Assembly (NCBI GenBank): GCA_016927315.1
Contig: JAFGMV010000112.1
Location: 1-50,867 of the forward strand
DNA from: Anaerolineales bacterium
GTDB lineage: Bacteria; Chloroflexota; Anaerolineae; Anaerolineales; Villigracilaceae
Length of the DNA stretch: 50,867 nt
Direction: 5' to 3'
The notes below the pieces were generated by a model that saw nothing but the letters and a program-made list of their open reading frames with translations, was not told the origin of the DNA and ran no database searches. Shown piece after piece: positions 7,189 to 16,224 of the stretch; position 1 is the stretch's first letter; every line of letters starts with the position of its first letter. A program made the position numbers and the translations under genes.

Positions 7189-8586
7189 CTAATAGACGGG
7201 AGCGCCTTTGGTACGGCCCATCCATTCCAGGTTTTCTAATTGCCCGAAATGTTCCTTGAATATTCTATAATACAGCAGTTCCTCTTTGGAATTCAATTTC
7301 CAGTCGTTTGGCAGCTTGCGTTCATTGATGAACTCAGTATCAGAAATAGTTTGTTCAGCATGGTCTGCCAGTTTCTCTTTTACACCGGCGCCCTGCCAGA
7401 ATTTGGCTTTTGTGCGCCACAGGACTGAATCTGGCAGATCGTCTTCGACGGCTTTTCGCAGGATCCATTTCTCGATTGGTTGATTGCCATCCCTGAATAG
7501 TTTCTGTTCGGGAGGGATTTCCAGCGCATACCTGACCACATCCATGTCTGCGAAGGGTACGAACGGAACTACGGCGTGCGCATTGGCGCTGCGATCAACG
7601 CGCTGCATGGCTGTGTTGTGGAGGCGGCCGATGATATCGACCAATTCATCCGGGATCTTATCGCTGGGCAAGGTTTTGATATAGTCATAACCAGCGAACA
7701 ATTCATCGCCCCCTTCACCTGAGAAGACAGCATCGACATATTCGGATACCATCCTGGCGGTTAGAAAATTCGTAATGGAAGAACGTACCAGCAGGGCATC
7801 AAAGGATTCCAGGTGATAGATTGCCTCGGGCAGGGCTTTTAACAAGTCTTCAGTATCAACGATCAACTCATGGTGTACTGTGTCCAGGTGCTGCGCCATT
7901 TTTTGCGCATATTCGATATCGGGTGCACCTTCAACCCCACTCACAAAGGTGTGCAGTGTTGAAACGTGGGGGCGGGCCAGGGCTGCAATTGCACTCGAGT
8001 CGAGACCACCCGAGAGCCAGGAGCCCATTACGTCTGAGGTGATTCGACGGCAGATGGCATCTTCCAATTTCAAACGCAGTTCGGATGCAATCTCTTTTGT
8101 ATCCTTCTTCAGGATCTTTCGTTTTTCCAGCCTGGCAAAGGATTTGAAACCTTCTTCAGGTGTGTACCAACTCCCCGGTGGGAATTCGTTGATATCTTCG
8201 GTGACTTCTAAGAGCGCTTTTACTTCGGAGGCAAAACAAAAAACACCGTTCTCTGTATTGCCGTAATAGAGCGGCTTTACCCCAAGCAGATCCCGTGCCA
8301 GGAAGATACCTTTGCTGGACATAGCAGCGACAGCAAAAGGTTCTTTATGTTCTCTTAACGAGGCTGGATATGGATGAGGGGTTGAAGTGCCGTCCCAGAC
8401 TGCATTCTCCTTCAATTGTACTGGTATCGGTCTGAGGGACTGCGCTTCTGTCCAGGCAGCTTCCATGGTTATACCGCCTTTTTCGATCAGTTTTTCCTGG
8501 GTGCTGCCGCGATGATTAATCTTCTGAAACATGCGGTTTACTTCTTTTTGGCGCCCGCCTTGGGCGATGCCAGCGATGCCTGCCAT
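7189..8586 (-). CDS. Asparagine-synthetase-like amidotransferase without glutaminase Cys
   Basis: 465 residues, shorter than the 500-650 usual for AsnB. The C-terminal synthetase domain is intact: the PP-loop SGGLDSS lies at 192-198, with GEGGDELFAGY near 290 and KWILRKAVEDDLP. The N-terminal Ntn domain is reduced. Mature family members begin Cys-Gly-Ile-Ala-Gly, but here codon 2 is GCA (Ala), the HRGPD motif is degraded to HRGST, and the NGEIYN segment is missing. RDLLGVKPLYY remains. It probably uses ammonia or another amine, or forms an amide bond as in beta-lactam synthetases. The start is firm: AAAGGAGGTC lies 7 bases before the ATG. First gene of the leftward operon. Confidence 0.82.
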   Translation of the reverse strand: MAGIAGIAQGGRQKEVNRMFQKINHRGSTQEKLIEKGGITMEAAWTEAQSLRPIPVQLKENAVWDGTSTPHPYPASLREHKEPFAVAAMSSKGIFLARDLLGVKPLYYGNTENGVFCFASEVKALLEVTEDINEFPPGSWYTPEEGFKSFARLEKRKILKKDTKEIASELRLKLEDAICRRITSDVMGSWLSGGLDSSAIAALARPHVSTLHTFVSGVEGAPDIEYAQKMAQHLDTVHHELIVDTEDLLKALPEAIYHLESFDALLVRSSITNFLTARMVSEYVDAVFSGEGGDELFAGYDYIKTLPSDKIPDELVDIIGRLHNTAMQRVDRSANAHAVVPFVPFADMDVVRYALEIPPEQKLFRDGNQPIEKWILRKAVEDDLPDSVLWRTKAKFWQGAGVKEKLADHAEQTISDTEFINERKLPNDWKLNSKEELLYYRIFKEHFGQLENLEWMGRTKGAPVY

Positions 8587-8651
8587 AACGCGACCTCCTT
8601 TTTTTCCGTATCGGGCAGTTGCTTGGTGAATGATAACGAGACGAACCTATG

Positions 8652-8687
8652 TGCTATTACGATGATTCATTGTCCTGCGTAATAGCA
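8652..8687 (-). promoter_or_regulatory. Leader stem-loop of the asparagine-synthetase-like operon
   Basis: A perfect 10-bp inverted repeat, TGCTATTACG at 8652-8661 with CGTAATAGCA at 8678-8687, encloses 16 bases. A second 8-bp hairpin (8707-8714 with 8724-8731) lies closer to the promoter. Both fall in the approximately 145-nt 5' untranslated region before the gene starting at 8586. No known riboswitch consensus was recognised. It could be an RNA element or a protein operator. Confidence 0.5.
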
Positions 8688-8740
8688 TATCATTTTGTAT
8701 TACAGATTCCCTGACAGGATTATTCAGGGAAGGTAATTTC

Positions 8741-8749
8741 ATTATACCA
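8741..8749 (-). promoter_or_regulatory. Promoter of the 8586-3710 operon
   Basis: The minus strand carries TGGTATAAT, an extended -10 with a perfect TATAAT hexamer at 8741-8746. No good -35 hexamer is visible at 16-18 bp, as is common with extended -10 promoters. Transcription would begin near 8734 and give a leader of about 150 nt. Confidence 0.5.
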
Positions 8750-8818
8750 TTATTGGTTTTCCGAGCTGAACGGCGCGCCCTATTCAAGGAATTGGATGTA
8801 TCTGACCGTAAGCAGTGG

Positions 8819-10222
8819 CTATCTGATGCGCCGTTTCATTGATTCGATCTCATCCTGTGAGAGTTCCGGAAGCACAACGGTTTGGGTGATCTTGAAGGCT
8901 TTACGCTGGATTTCCCGCCAGTGTTCCAGTCTTTCCGAAACCTGGGTTTCATATCCTTCACCGGAAGGCTGGTAGAAATAAGTACCCAGCAGGCGCCTGG
9001 GCAAGTATTGTTGAGGCGTGAAGTGGCCTTCCAGATCATGGGGATAGATATATCCATCTCCGTGTCCGGTAACAGCATCCCGGTTGGCGTCCTGCAGGTG
9101 TTTTGGAACAGAAACCTGGCCTTCTTTCTCGAGCTTGTCCATTGCCTTGAAATAAGCCACTGCACTATTGGATTTGGGGGCAGTCGCCAGATAAAGTGTG
9201 GCTTCTACGATTGGGAAGACACCTTCCGGCATGCCGATATAATCAAAGGCTTGGGCGGCTGAATTGACCACTACCAAGCCGAGGGGATCGGCCAGGCCGA
9301 TATCTTCCCCGGCCAGGATGATCAACCGGCGCAGGATGAAGCGCGGATCTTCCCCGGCATAAAGCATTTTTGCCAACCAGTACAGGGCTGCATCCGGGTC
9401 TGAGCCGCGAACAGACTTAATGAAGGCAGAAATCGTATCGTAATGTGCGTCGCCGTCTTTATCATACAATACTGCCCGCCGCTGAATTGATTCCTGGGCT
9501 ACTTCCAGAGTAATGTGGATGATCCCCTTTTCATCGGGTGGCGTGGATTCCACGGCCAGTTCGATGGCATTCAAAGCATTGCGCGCATCTCCACTGGCCA
9601 TTTCGATCAGGTGTGCACGTCCCAGTGGGTCCAGGAGAACACGACGGTTACCGTAACCCCGGTCTTTATCTTCCAAGGACCGGTCGATCAATTCCCCGGT
9701 TTCTTGCTGATTCAGGTTGCGCAGTTGGAAAACGCGTGACCGCGAGATGAGCGCCTTGATTACTTCAAAATAAGGATTCTCTGTGGTCGCGCCGATCAGG
9801 GTTATTGCGCCGGTTTCGACATGTGGAAGCAGGGCGTCCTGCTGCGCCTTGTTCCAGCGGTGAACTTCATCAACGAACAGGATTGTACGGATGTTATGCA
9901 GACGACGGCGTTCCATTGCATCCTGGATGATTTTTCGCAGGTCTGCTTTACCGGCCAGTATGGCTGATATCGTAACGAAATGACTTCGGGTTGTATTGGC
10001 TATGATTTGAGCCAGGGTGGTTTTTCCTGTTCCCGGTGGACCCCACAAGAGGATAGACGAGAAAAGGCGGTCTGCTTCGATTGCCCTGCGCAGCAATTTC
10101 CCTTCACCGACGATGTGTTCCTGGCCGATGAACTCATCCAGGGTGCGCGGACGCATACGTGCAGCCAATGGCGCTTCATCTTTCATGCGCTCTATCATGG
10201 CGTGATCGAATAAATCTGGCAT
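8819..10222 (-). CDS. Replication-associated recombination protein A (RarA/MgsA)
   Basis: 467-residue AAA+ ATPase. The opening PLAARMRPRTLDEFIGQEH is the RarA signature, followed by Walker A GPPGTGKTT near residue 61 and Walker B LFVDEVHRWN near 115. The C-terminal half has the RarA oligomerisation region (DPDAALYWLAKML, EDIGLADP, PKHLQDANRD). RarA is a clamp-loader-like protein acting at stalled replication forks. Length is normal. It is transcribed alone, with a large gap to the next leftward gene, and is divergent from the DUF166 gene. Confidence 0.96.
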   Translation of the reverse strand: MPDLFDHAMIERMKDEAPLAARMRPRTLDEFIGQEHIVGEGKLLRRAIEADRLFSSILLWGPPGTGKTTLAQIIANTTRSHFVTISAILAGKADLRKIIQDAMERRRLHNIRTILFVDEVHRWNKAQQDALLPHVETGAITLIGATTENPYFEVIKALISRSRVFQLRNLNQQETGELIDRSLEDKDRGYGNRRVLLDPLGRAHLIEMASGDARNALNAIELAVESTPPDEKGIIHITLEVAQESIQRRAVLYDKDGDAHYDTISAFIKSVRGSDPDAALYWLAKMLYAGEDPRFILRRLIILAGEDIGLADPLGLVVVNSAAQAFDYIGMPEGVFPIVEATLYLATAPKSNSAVAYFKAMDKLEKEGQVSVPKHLQDANRDAVTGHGDGYIYPHDLEGHFTPQQYLPRRLLGTYFYQPSGEGYETQVSERLEHWREIQRKAFKITQTVVLPELSQDEIESMKRRIR

Positions 10223-10346
10223 AGAACGATTCTACCATGCCCTCATCAAGAGCAGAACAGATGTTTTGTGTTGTGAGAATATACCCGGATAAAGAGGTAA
10301 TTCGTCTGTCAAAAACTGCTGCTTAGCGCCTGGCGATTTCGCGGAT

Positions 10347-10376
10347 GAGAGGCTTACCTGGTTTGGTAAATCTCTC
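10347..10376. repeat. Hairpin in rarA-DUF166 intergenic region
   Basis: A two-part inverted repeat, GAGAG with CTCTC (10347-10351 and 10372-10376) and TTACC with GGTAA inside it, lies between the divergent genes. No T-run follows, so it may be an operator rather than a terminator. Confidence 0.3.
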
Positions 10377-10460
10377 ACTATTGACTGCTGGAGAGAAAGT
10401 CGGTTTCATAACGTGACTTTTGTTACATTGCCGGCAGTTGTATTTCGGTAAGATAGGAAT

Positions 10461-11225
10461 ATGAAGATACTGGCGGTAATAAACGGTGTGTATGGAATCC
10501 GGCACGTGGAAAATCTAATGAGATACAAGCCAGTCGGATGGAGCCTCGAAACCTGGAGGGCGCCAACTGCATTCCCGTTGATTATTGATTATCCTGAAGA
10601 TTTTTTACCTGATCGTTTCGAGCCCTGTGATCTGATCCTCTCCCTGGCAGAGAACAAATCGGTTGCAGAACTGCTGCCGGATATTGCCGAGATGACGGGT
10701 GCAAAAGGTGTGGTTGTAGCGGTTGATGATGAGGCCTGGCTGCCGCGCGGCCTTGGCCGTCAACTCCACGGATGGTTGGAGCGTCTTGGTATTGGTTGTG
10801 CAACACCTAAGCCGCTTTGTTCACTCACAGAGCGGGATTATAAAGTCACACGCCGGGAAAGAGAAACTTATACCTGTGAAGTAATATCAGATTTTGCCCG
10901 TTATTTTGGCCAGCCTGATATCCGTCTGACAATTGATGAAGAGACAGCCGCGATTGTTGATGCCGAAGTGAGGGTTGACGCCGTTTGTGGTTGTGCTCGC
11001 CAAGTTGCAGAAAAGCTGATCGGTATATCGGTTAATGAGGCTGAAGAGAAAGCTGGTTTATTTCACCACCATTTTCCCTGCCTGGCCAGTATGGTTAAAT
11101 TAAATGATTATCATCATGATACCCTGATGCACGAATCGGGGCGCTTGCTGCAGGAAAATCTATCTGAACAACTTAAGCCTTATAAGGAAATCCGCTATAT
11201 TGCTCCCGGCACGCGTAGTGAATGA
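10461..11225 (+). CDS. DUF166 family protein
   Basis: 254 residues matching the DUF166 pattern: MKILAVINGVYGIRHVENL at the start, APTAFPLIIDYPEDFLP near 33-49, and a conserved cysteine pair in VDAVCGCARQVA near residue 178. The family is common in archaea and some anaerobic bacteria, and is sometimes labelled thymidylate-synthase-like without proof. The Cys residues and a following HHHFPC (about 199-204) suggest metal or cofactor binding (inference). An AGGA precedes the ATG closely. The gene is alone and divergent from rarA. Confidence 0.8.
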   Translation: MKILAVINGVYGIRHVENLMRYKPVGWSLETWRAPTAFPLIIDYPEDFLPDRFEPCDLILSLAENKSVAELLPDIAEMTGAKGVVVAVDDEAWLPRGLGRQLHGWLERLGIGCATPKPLCSLTERDYKVTRRERETYTCEVISDFARYFGQPDIRLTIDEETAAIVDAEVRVDAVCGCARQVAEKLIGISVNEAEEKAGLFHHHFPCLASMVKLNDYHHDTLMHESGRLLQENLSEQLKPYKEIRYIAPGTRSE

Positions 11226-11441
11226 ACATTCCTGTCTGAAGGGCTAACAATCCCCGGGAGAGTGAAACAAAATTGCGCCTTGTGAAGTCTGCTGGGGGGG
11301 GGTGAAAAGAGATGGATGATCCATTTCGCCAATAGGGATTTTCTTTTTTTTAAGTGAGCCCGTTATGACTTTTGAAGTGCCCGGAGTGATTTTATTGTAC
11401 AATGGGGACATGCCACACAAATAAACTGACATTCGGGAGCG

Positions 11442-12905
11442 ATGCATATGGCAAATATGGTCGGGTTCATGCTTGGAAAATTCAAACTGGTTGAGCGGCT
11501 GGGAAAAGGGGGGATGGCCGAAGTTTATAAAGCTTATCACGAAAAGCTTGACCGGTATGTAACTGTTAAAATCCTGCATACTTACCTGGCTGAGGGGGAA
11601 GACTTCCTGGCGCGTTTCGAACGTGAGGCCAGGGCTGTTGCGGCTTTGCGGCACCCACACATTGTCCAAATCCACGATTTTGAATTTCAGGATGATATTT
11701 ATTATATGGTCATGGAATATATCGACGGGGGAACCTTGCAGTCGAAAATTTCGGAGTGTTCAAAAGCTGGTCGATATTTGCCGATAATGGAAGTAAAAGC
11801 AATTGTGCGCCAAATATCAGATGCCCTTGATTACGCCCATCAGCAGGGAATTATTCACCGGGATGTGAAACCGTCTAATGTGTTGTTGAGCATTTCTGGC
11901 GAAGCATTCCTGACGGATTTTGGAATTGCGCGCATGATGAGCGGTACACAATTCACGGCTACCGGTTCCTTGATCGGAACTCCAACCTACATGTCTCCCG
12001 AACAGGGAAAAGGAATGGATCTGGATAAAGCCAGTGATATCTATTCTCTGGGGATTGTTTTGTTTGAAATGTTGACGGGTAAGGTTCCGTTTTCCTCAGA
12101 TACTCCCCTGGCAATCATTCACAAGCATATCCATGAGCCGCTGCCTTGGCTTTCGGACCTGCGGCCTGACATTCCGGCTGAACTGGAAAAAGTTATATAC
12201 AAAGCAGTAGAGAAAGAGCCACTTAACCGCTACCAAACAGCTCGCGAATTTTCCAAAGCGCTCGAGGGTGCGCTGACGTTAGAGGCAGAAACCAGCCTGG
12301 ATGCTCTTGCGAAGGGTGATCCGGGAGCGATATCTGCTTTACCGACCATAATGGATGAACGATTGGTCAGGGGTGATCATTCAGAGCAGCAAACGGAAAT
12401 TATGGATGACGTGACCGGGGCTGAGCAAGGCGGCCCGAAAGCAGACCAGGTTCGCGATGGGGAGGTTACTGCAGTAGCTCCTGTCCATCCGGTCCATGGC
12501 GTTACTGATACCCAAAGGGCAGCCAGGGTCGGAATTCGTCGTCCTAAAGCGATAGCTGCGATTTTGCCATGGCTAAAATACATAAATTCCAGGACAATCA
12601 TGATCGCTATCGGTATCCTGGCTGTAATAGTTTTAACAGTTGTTATTGTTTTTAGCCTGCCGGGCGGGGAAAATTCCTGCTCATCTATTGAGATGTGTGT
12701 ATCAATGGCTCAAGAAGCAGTTGAGGATAGGGATCTGGAAAGAGCAGTGATGTTTTATGATAAAGCCATTGAGCGAGTACCAGAGGAAGATCAGCGAGGC
12801 TATGCCTGGCTATGGTGTGACCGGGGCGGTCTTCTGGAAGCTATGGAAAACTGGGGCGAAGTTGACCACAGTTACCAGATGTGTGCTTCCTGGGAGAATC
12901 AATAG
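11442..12905 (+). CDS. PknB-type membrane Ser/Thr protein kinase
   Basis: 487 residues. The N-terminal kinase domain has the glycine loop GKGGMAEVY (21-29), catalytic Lys43, HRD at 139-141, DFG at 159-161 and GTPTYMSPEQ. A disordered stretch follows, then one membrane helix at about 385-406 and an extracytoplasmic tail of about 80 residues with four Cys and a TPR-like helix (ERAVMFYDKAIERVPEED). It would phosphorylate cytoplasmic targets on Ser/Thr in response to an outside signal. GGGAG lies about 6 bases before the ATG. The FHA-domain protein at 20115-21689 is a plausible reader of its phosphothreonines (inference). Confidence 0.93.
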   Translation: MHMANMVGFMLGKFKLVERLGKGGMAEVYKAYHEKLDRYVTVKILHTYLAEGEDFLARFEREARAVAALRHPHIVQIHDFEFQDDIYYMVMEYIDGGTLQSKISECSKAGRYLPIMEVKAIVRQISDALDYAHQQGIIHRDVKPSNVLLSISGEAFLTDFGIARMMSGTQFTATGSLIGTPTYMSPEQGKGMDLDKASDIYSLGIVLFEMLTGKVPFSSDTPLAIIHKHIHEPLPWLSDLRPDIPAELEKVIYKAVEKEPLNRYQTAREFSKALEGALTLEAETSLDALAKGDPGAISALPTIMDERLVRGDHSEQQTEIMDDVTGAEQGGPKADQVRDGEVTAVAPVHPVHGVTDTQRAARVGIRRPKAIAAILPWLKYINSRTIMIAIGILAVIVLTVVIVFSLPGGENSCSSIEMCVSMAQEAVEDRDLERAVMFYDKAIERVPEEDQRGYAWLWCDRGGLLEAMENWGEVDHSYQMCASWENQ

Positions 12906-13979
12906 AAATCGGCCAAGTACTGGTGGTTATGATTGAGTTGCCGGGGAGAATTGATTTTTTAGGAAAGTTATATAGGGTTCAATCGAGCTCGCGGATACTC
13001 AAGGAGTTTGTAGTAATAATAAAAAATTCACTCTCACATCCCATAGTGTTGAGGCACGGAGACGGAAATCCGCCATCTTGTGCTTGATATTTGCGCTTTT
13101 CAACAAAAATGCTGCTCCAGACCAATTGACTATGTGAGAATGATTGATAAATTCCAACATGACAGGTTCGATACTGCGATGGATTGTAAGAAAAGTTGAT
13201 GTTGTATGACGCGATTTGGATGTTTATGAAGTGAAAATCGGGATAGCGATGATATCAATTTCTCCTGCTGCAAAAACTGGTTGGCTTATGGCATTGCGGG
13301 CATCTGATTTTTTTTAACCCCGCGCCTATTTTTTAGTATATTTTTTGCAGAAAGAGCCATGTAATTGCTGCGATAGGAAGGGCGTCTCTCTTGCATGCAG
13401 TGGCTGCAAAGTAGAGAAAGTAGAGAAGGATCTGTTTATTAAATTAACAAATTTGATATTCTTATTATGAGCAATAGGTGAACAGTGGCATAGAGAAAAG
13501 GGGCTGTTTTTTTGGCGGTATTTGAAGAACCTGGTTAAAGTAATTATGGAACGTAAAAAAAATATGAAATGCCCCGTATGTTGTGATGGAGAGATTTTCC
13601 AATCGGGTAGCATGTGCCTTGTCCTGGTGGGGTCAATCGTTGGAACTCATGGGTAGTAATAGTTGATTCTGGGAGGGTTACCACAATATCTTTGTGGGTA
13701 GATTTACGAGGTTGCAATTTAGTATGATCCTCTCGTCCATGATTGACGCTTAGATAATTTGTGCTTGAGGATCCTACAATAACTAAATAATGGAGAGTTT
13801 TGCCAGGACACAAAAAAATTACCGGGAATAAAGTGAAAAAGATCAAAAATATTTATTTTGCCTGGGCTAAAACAGGTGTATTTTAGGTGAGGTTTCACAC
13901 AAAACAATTTCAACATTTCTCATCTTGTGTTGAAATCATCAATGGTGGCCTTCGGTGATCCCTACGTTTTTATCCTCAT
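12906..13979. other. AT-rich gene-free stretch
   Basis: About 1.07 kb between the convergent kinase and the disordered-protein gene. Open frames in all six frames are short and have no recognisable domains or ribosome binding sites. It is visibly richer in A/T than the flanks, with T- and A-runs around 13305-13340 and 13545-13570. No tRNA, repeat array or transposase remnant was seen. It could hold an unrecognised RNA or be eroded sequence. Confidence 0.5.
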
Positions 13980-14014
13980 TTCGTCCGAAGAGACCTAAGG
14001 CCTCTCCGGACGAA
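13980..14014 (-). terminator. Stem-loop after the disordered-protein gene
   Basis: TTCGTCCG (13980-13987) pairs with CGGACGAA (14007-14014), with extra partly matched GAGA/TCTC pairs inside. It lies 10 bases past the stop of the leftward gene at 14024. The T-run expected on the minus strand is absent, so it may be a weak terminator or a 3' stabilising hairpin. Confidence 0.4.
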
Positions 14015-14023
14015 TAATTGGCG

Positions 14024-15220
14024 CTATATTCCTTTGTTACCGATTTTCTTTCTGGCTTCGTTCAATTCGGTCGGAGTGTAGTAGTCCAAATCACCTGGAT
14101 CAACCATACCACCACCGCCGCCTCCCATAGTGCCGTCTGCCAGGAATTTACCGGAGTCATCATCACCATCTTTGTCGCCCGGGGTGCCGCTGCCGCCGGT
14201 ATTGCCTCCACCGCCTTTGCCAACGACAGGGTTGATTTTCCCACTGTCACCATCCAGGCCGCCAATGGGTTTTTTGGGGTCGGGATCCTCTCCACCGCCG
14301 GATGAACCAGTGTAAGGCATGCCTGTATCACCGTCTAAGGTTTGGCCGGCCAGGGTCACTATTTCGAAATCTTCATAATAGTGAAAACCATCTTCTTCAA
14401 AGGCCCAAACCCCGTTCCCGTCTTTTTCCATTACATAACCGGGTGTCCCATCAAAGACCATTTGCATGAACAAGTAACGGCCTTCAGTGCTGGTATGGTC
14501 ATGATACCCGCTGCTATTGCCTTTCGAGCCGGAGCCATACCCATGAACATTTGGGCCGCCTCCAGAGGTTGAGGATCCTGACCCCGGTTTCTTTCCACCG
14601 CTCTTAGGCCCTTTCATACCAGTGCCTTCCTGAGGGAAAAGCATTACATTCGGGAGCTTGTCATTACCAAGGCGTTGTGGCCCAACGCCTTCGGTTTTAT
14701 CGTTTACCTGGTTGTCTCTTTCACTGATATCCTGGCTGGGATCTCCTTCTGTATCGGACCATTTGTATGTGGGCTCATTTCCGTCGATCTCGCTGGCGGG
14801 CACTTCGCCTGGTTTTCCCGGTTCTCGACCGACGCTTTTCGAATAGGAAACTTCCCCGGCAGCGGGTTCGCATTGCTCAGCGAGAACCATCAATGAATCA
14901 TCTGATGATTGGTTCCCGGACGAGTTACCCTGTTTTTCACCGCCTTTACCGGTGAGGGGATCTTTGATTGTGGTATCAGGTTTTCCATCATTGATACCGT
15001 TCTTATTGGCGGTCGGGATACCCTTTTCGCTTTGGGCTTCGATGGTGTTTTCTATAACGATTTCAAGGTCCTTTTGAACTGCCTCGGATGTTTCATAGGC
15101 GCCAGTTTGCTCGATATAAGAACGGGGTTCAAAAGTGGCGTCGTTCAGAGACTGCTGTTCTGCTCCGCGCCCTTCTTCGCTTTCCAGATGGTTCTCATTA
15201 GAGATGATATTTTCTTCCAT
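14024..15220 (-). CDS. Acidic, Gly-rich, largely disordered protein
   Basis: 398 residues, no signal peptide or membrane helix. Most of it is low-complexity: acidic and polar residues at 1-190, then Gly/Ser tracts (SGGGPNVHGYGSGSKGNSSG) and a C-terminal Gly/Asp-rich region with GGGGGG. One folded-looking island at about 240-290 (RYLFMQMVFDGTPGYVM, then WAFEEDGFHYYEDFEIVTL) is rich in aromatics. No family was recognised. AGGAGA precedes the ATG well. It ends the leftward cluster with the lipoprotein, HerA-like ATPase and FHA protein. A scaffold or a phosphorylation substrate is possible (inference). Confidence 0.75.
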   Translation of the reverse strand: MEENIISNENHLESEEGRGAEQQSLNDATFEPRSYIEQTGAYETSEAVQKDLEIVIENTIEAQSEKGIPTANKNGINDGKPDTTIKDPLTGKGGEKQGNSSGNQSSDDSLMVLAEQCEPAAGEVSYSKSVGREPGKPGEVPASEIDGNEPTYKWSDTEGDPSQDISERDNQVNDKTEGVGPQRLGNDKLPNVMLFPQEGTGMKGPKSGGKKPGSGSSTSGGGPNVHGYGSGSKGNSSGYHDHTSTEGRYLFMQMVFDGTPGYVMEKDGNGVWAFEEDGFHYYEDFEIVTLAGQTLDGDTGMPYTGSSGGGEDPDPKKPIGGLDGDSGKINPVVGKGGGGNTGGSGTPGDKDGDDDSGKFLADGTMGGGGGGMVDPGDLDYYTPTELNEARKKIGNKGI

Positions 15221-15336
15221 TTTTAGGTTCTCCTATATCGTATTTATCGATTTTGGGAACAGGTCTCGTTCCTATCCCGTAATCTTGACGTGTGCTCAAG
15301 ATAAATGTTGTGGGCACAGGTCTGATACTTCAAAGA

Positions 15337-16068
15337 TTATTTGACTTTCACACTGTCCAGGCCGTTGTTGCTGCTGTTGGTGTCTCCAGCCGGTGGTGTG
15401 ATCTTACAGGTAACCAGCAGGGACTTCATGTCTGGACTGCGGCCATACCCGGTTTCAAAGTCCTGATACTTGTCCGGCGCCAGGTTGACATTGACAGATT
15501 TGCTCTCTGGCAGGATCCATATCTGATTATCGCTCTGGGTTGTGTACATTGCCTGGCAGTCAATGCCGGTGCTGTGCTGGACTTGCATGTTGCCGACGTT
15601 CTTTATGCGGATCATGATTTTTCCATCGGGAGCCGGGTAGAGCTTTGTTACTGCCAGATCCCAGTTCGCCACTTTGGCGGGGATCAGGGAAAAACCTCCA
15701 TTATTACCTGAGCTGTTTCCTGGGTTATTGCCCGAGTTTTTCCCTGAATTGTTTCCAGTGTCTCCACCGGGGTTCTTTGGCTGCGGTTGCGGCTGTGGTT
15801 CGGGTTCGGGGGGATGCGATTCTTTGTGTGGCGGCGCCTCATGTGAGGGTTCCTCGTGTGGAGGTTCTTCGCGAGGCGGCTCTTCCGGATGGGAGCCTTC
15901 GAACATGGGGGCGTCCGGATCTTCGGGCTCACCCTGCCAGGGCTCTTCGAAGTATTCGCGTTCAGGTGGTTTTTCGTCGAACTGATACTGTTGGGCAGGC
16001 AGGTTGCAGCCCTGGATAACCAGCGCCATTGTAACGATTACGAGCGGGGTGATCTTATTGAAATTCAT
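15337..16068 (-). CDS. Pro/Glu-rich lipoprotein with C-terminal beta domain
   Basis: 243 residues. A signal peptide ends in a lipobox (VIQGC, Cys21), so it should be a membrane-anchored lipoprotein. Residues about 35-100 are Pro/Glu/His repeats (EEPP, EEPS, EPEPQPQPQP), followed by an Asn/Gly/Ser tract with repeats such as NNSGKNSGNNPGN. The last 115 residues (WDLAVTKLYPAPDGKIMIR onward) look like a CARDB-type beta-sandwich. The long flexible stalk would hold that domain off the membrane. GGAGAG precedes the ATG. It lies 116 bases upstream of the disordered-protein gene in the same direction. Confidence 0.85.
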   Translation of the reverse strand: MNFNKITPLVIVTMALVIQGCNLPAQQYQFDEKPPEREYFEEPWQGEPEDPDAPMFEGSHPEEPPREEPPHEEPSHEAPPHKESHPPEPEPQPQPQPKNPGGDTGNNSGKNSGNNPGNSSGNNGGFSLIPAKVANWDLAVTKLYPAPDGKIMIRIKNVGNMQVQHSTGIDCQAMYTTQSDNQIWILPESKSVNVNLAPDKYQDFETGYGRSPDMKSLLVTCKITPPAGDTNSSNNGLDSVKVK

Positions 16069-16224
16069 TATAACTCTCCTAAGGTCGATGGATTGATTTG
16101 TTGAGTTCGGAGGAGGAGAGCTGATAAGCTATTGATTGTGCCTCTTGACGGAACTCTTACGTTTGCCAGTTGCTTTTGAGATTCTTATTGATAAATATGA
16201 TTTGTGGAAGCTCCTTTCCTGTGA

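Noticed and set aside
7124..8740. Cobalamin riboswitch expected near the B12-protein gene
   Set aside because: No B12-box or typical cobalamin aptamer elements were seen in the leader or in the 65-base gap before the B12 gene.
15780..15900. Short tandem repeats resembling a repeat array
   Set aside because: They are in-frame Pro/Glu/His codon repeats inside the lipoprotein gene, without CRISPR-like repeat-spacer structure.
15645..16019. Plus-strand open frame over the lipoprotein gene
   Set aside because: Antisense shadow created by the Pro/Glu repeats; no ribosome binding site or domain.
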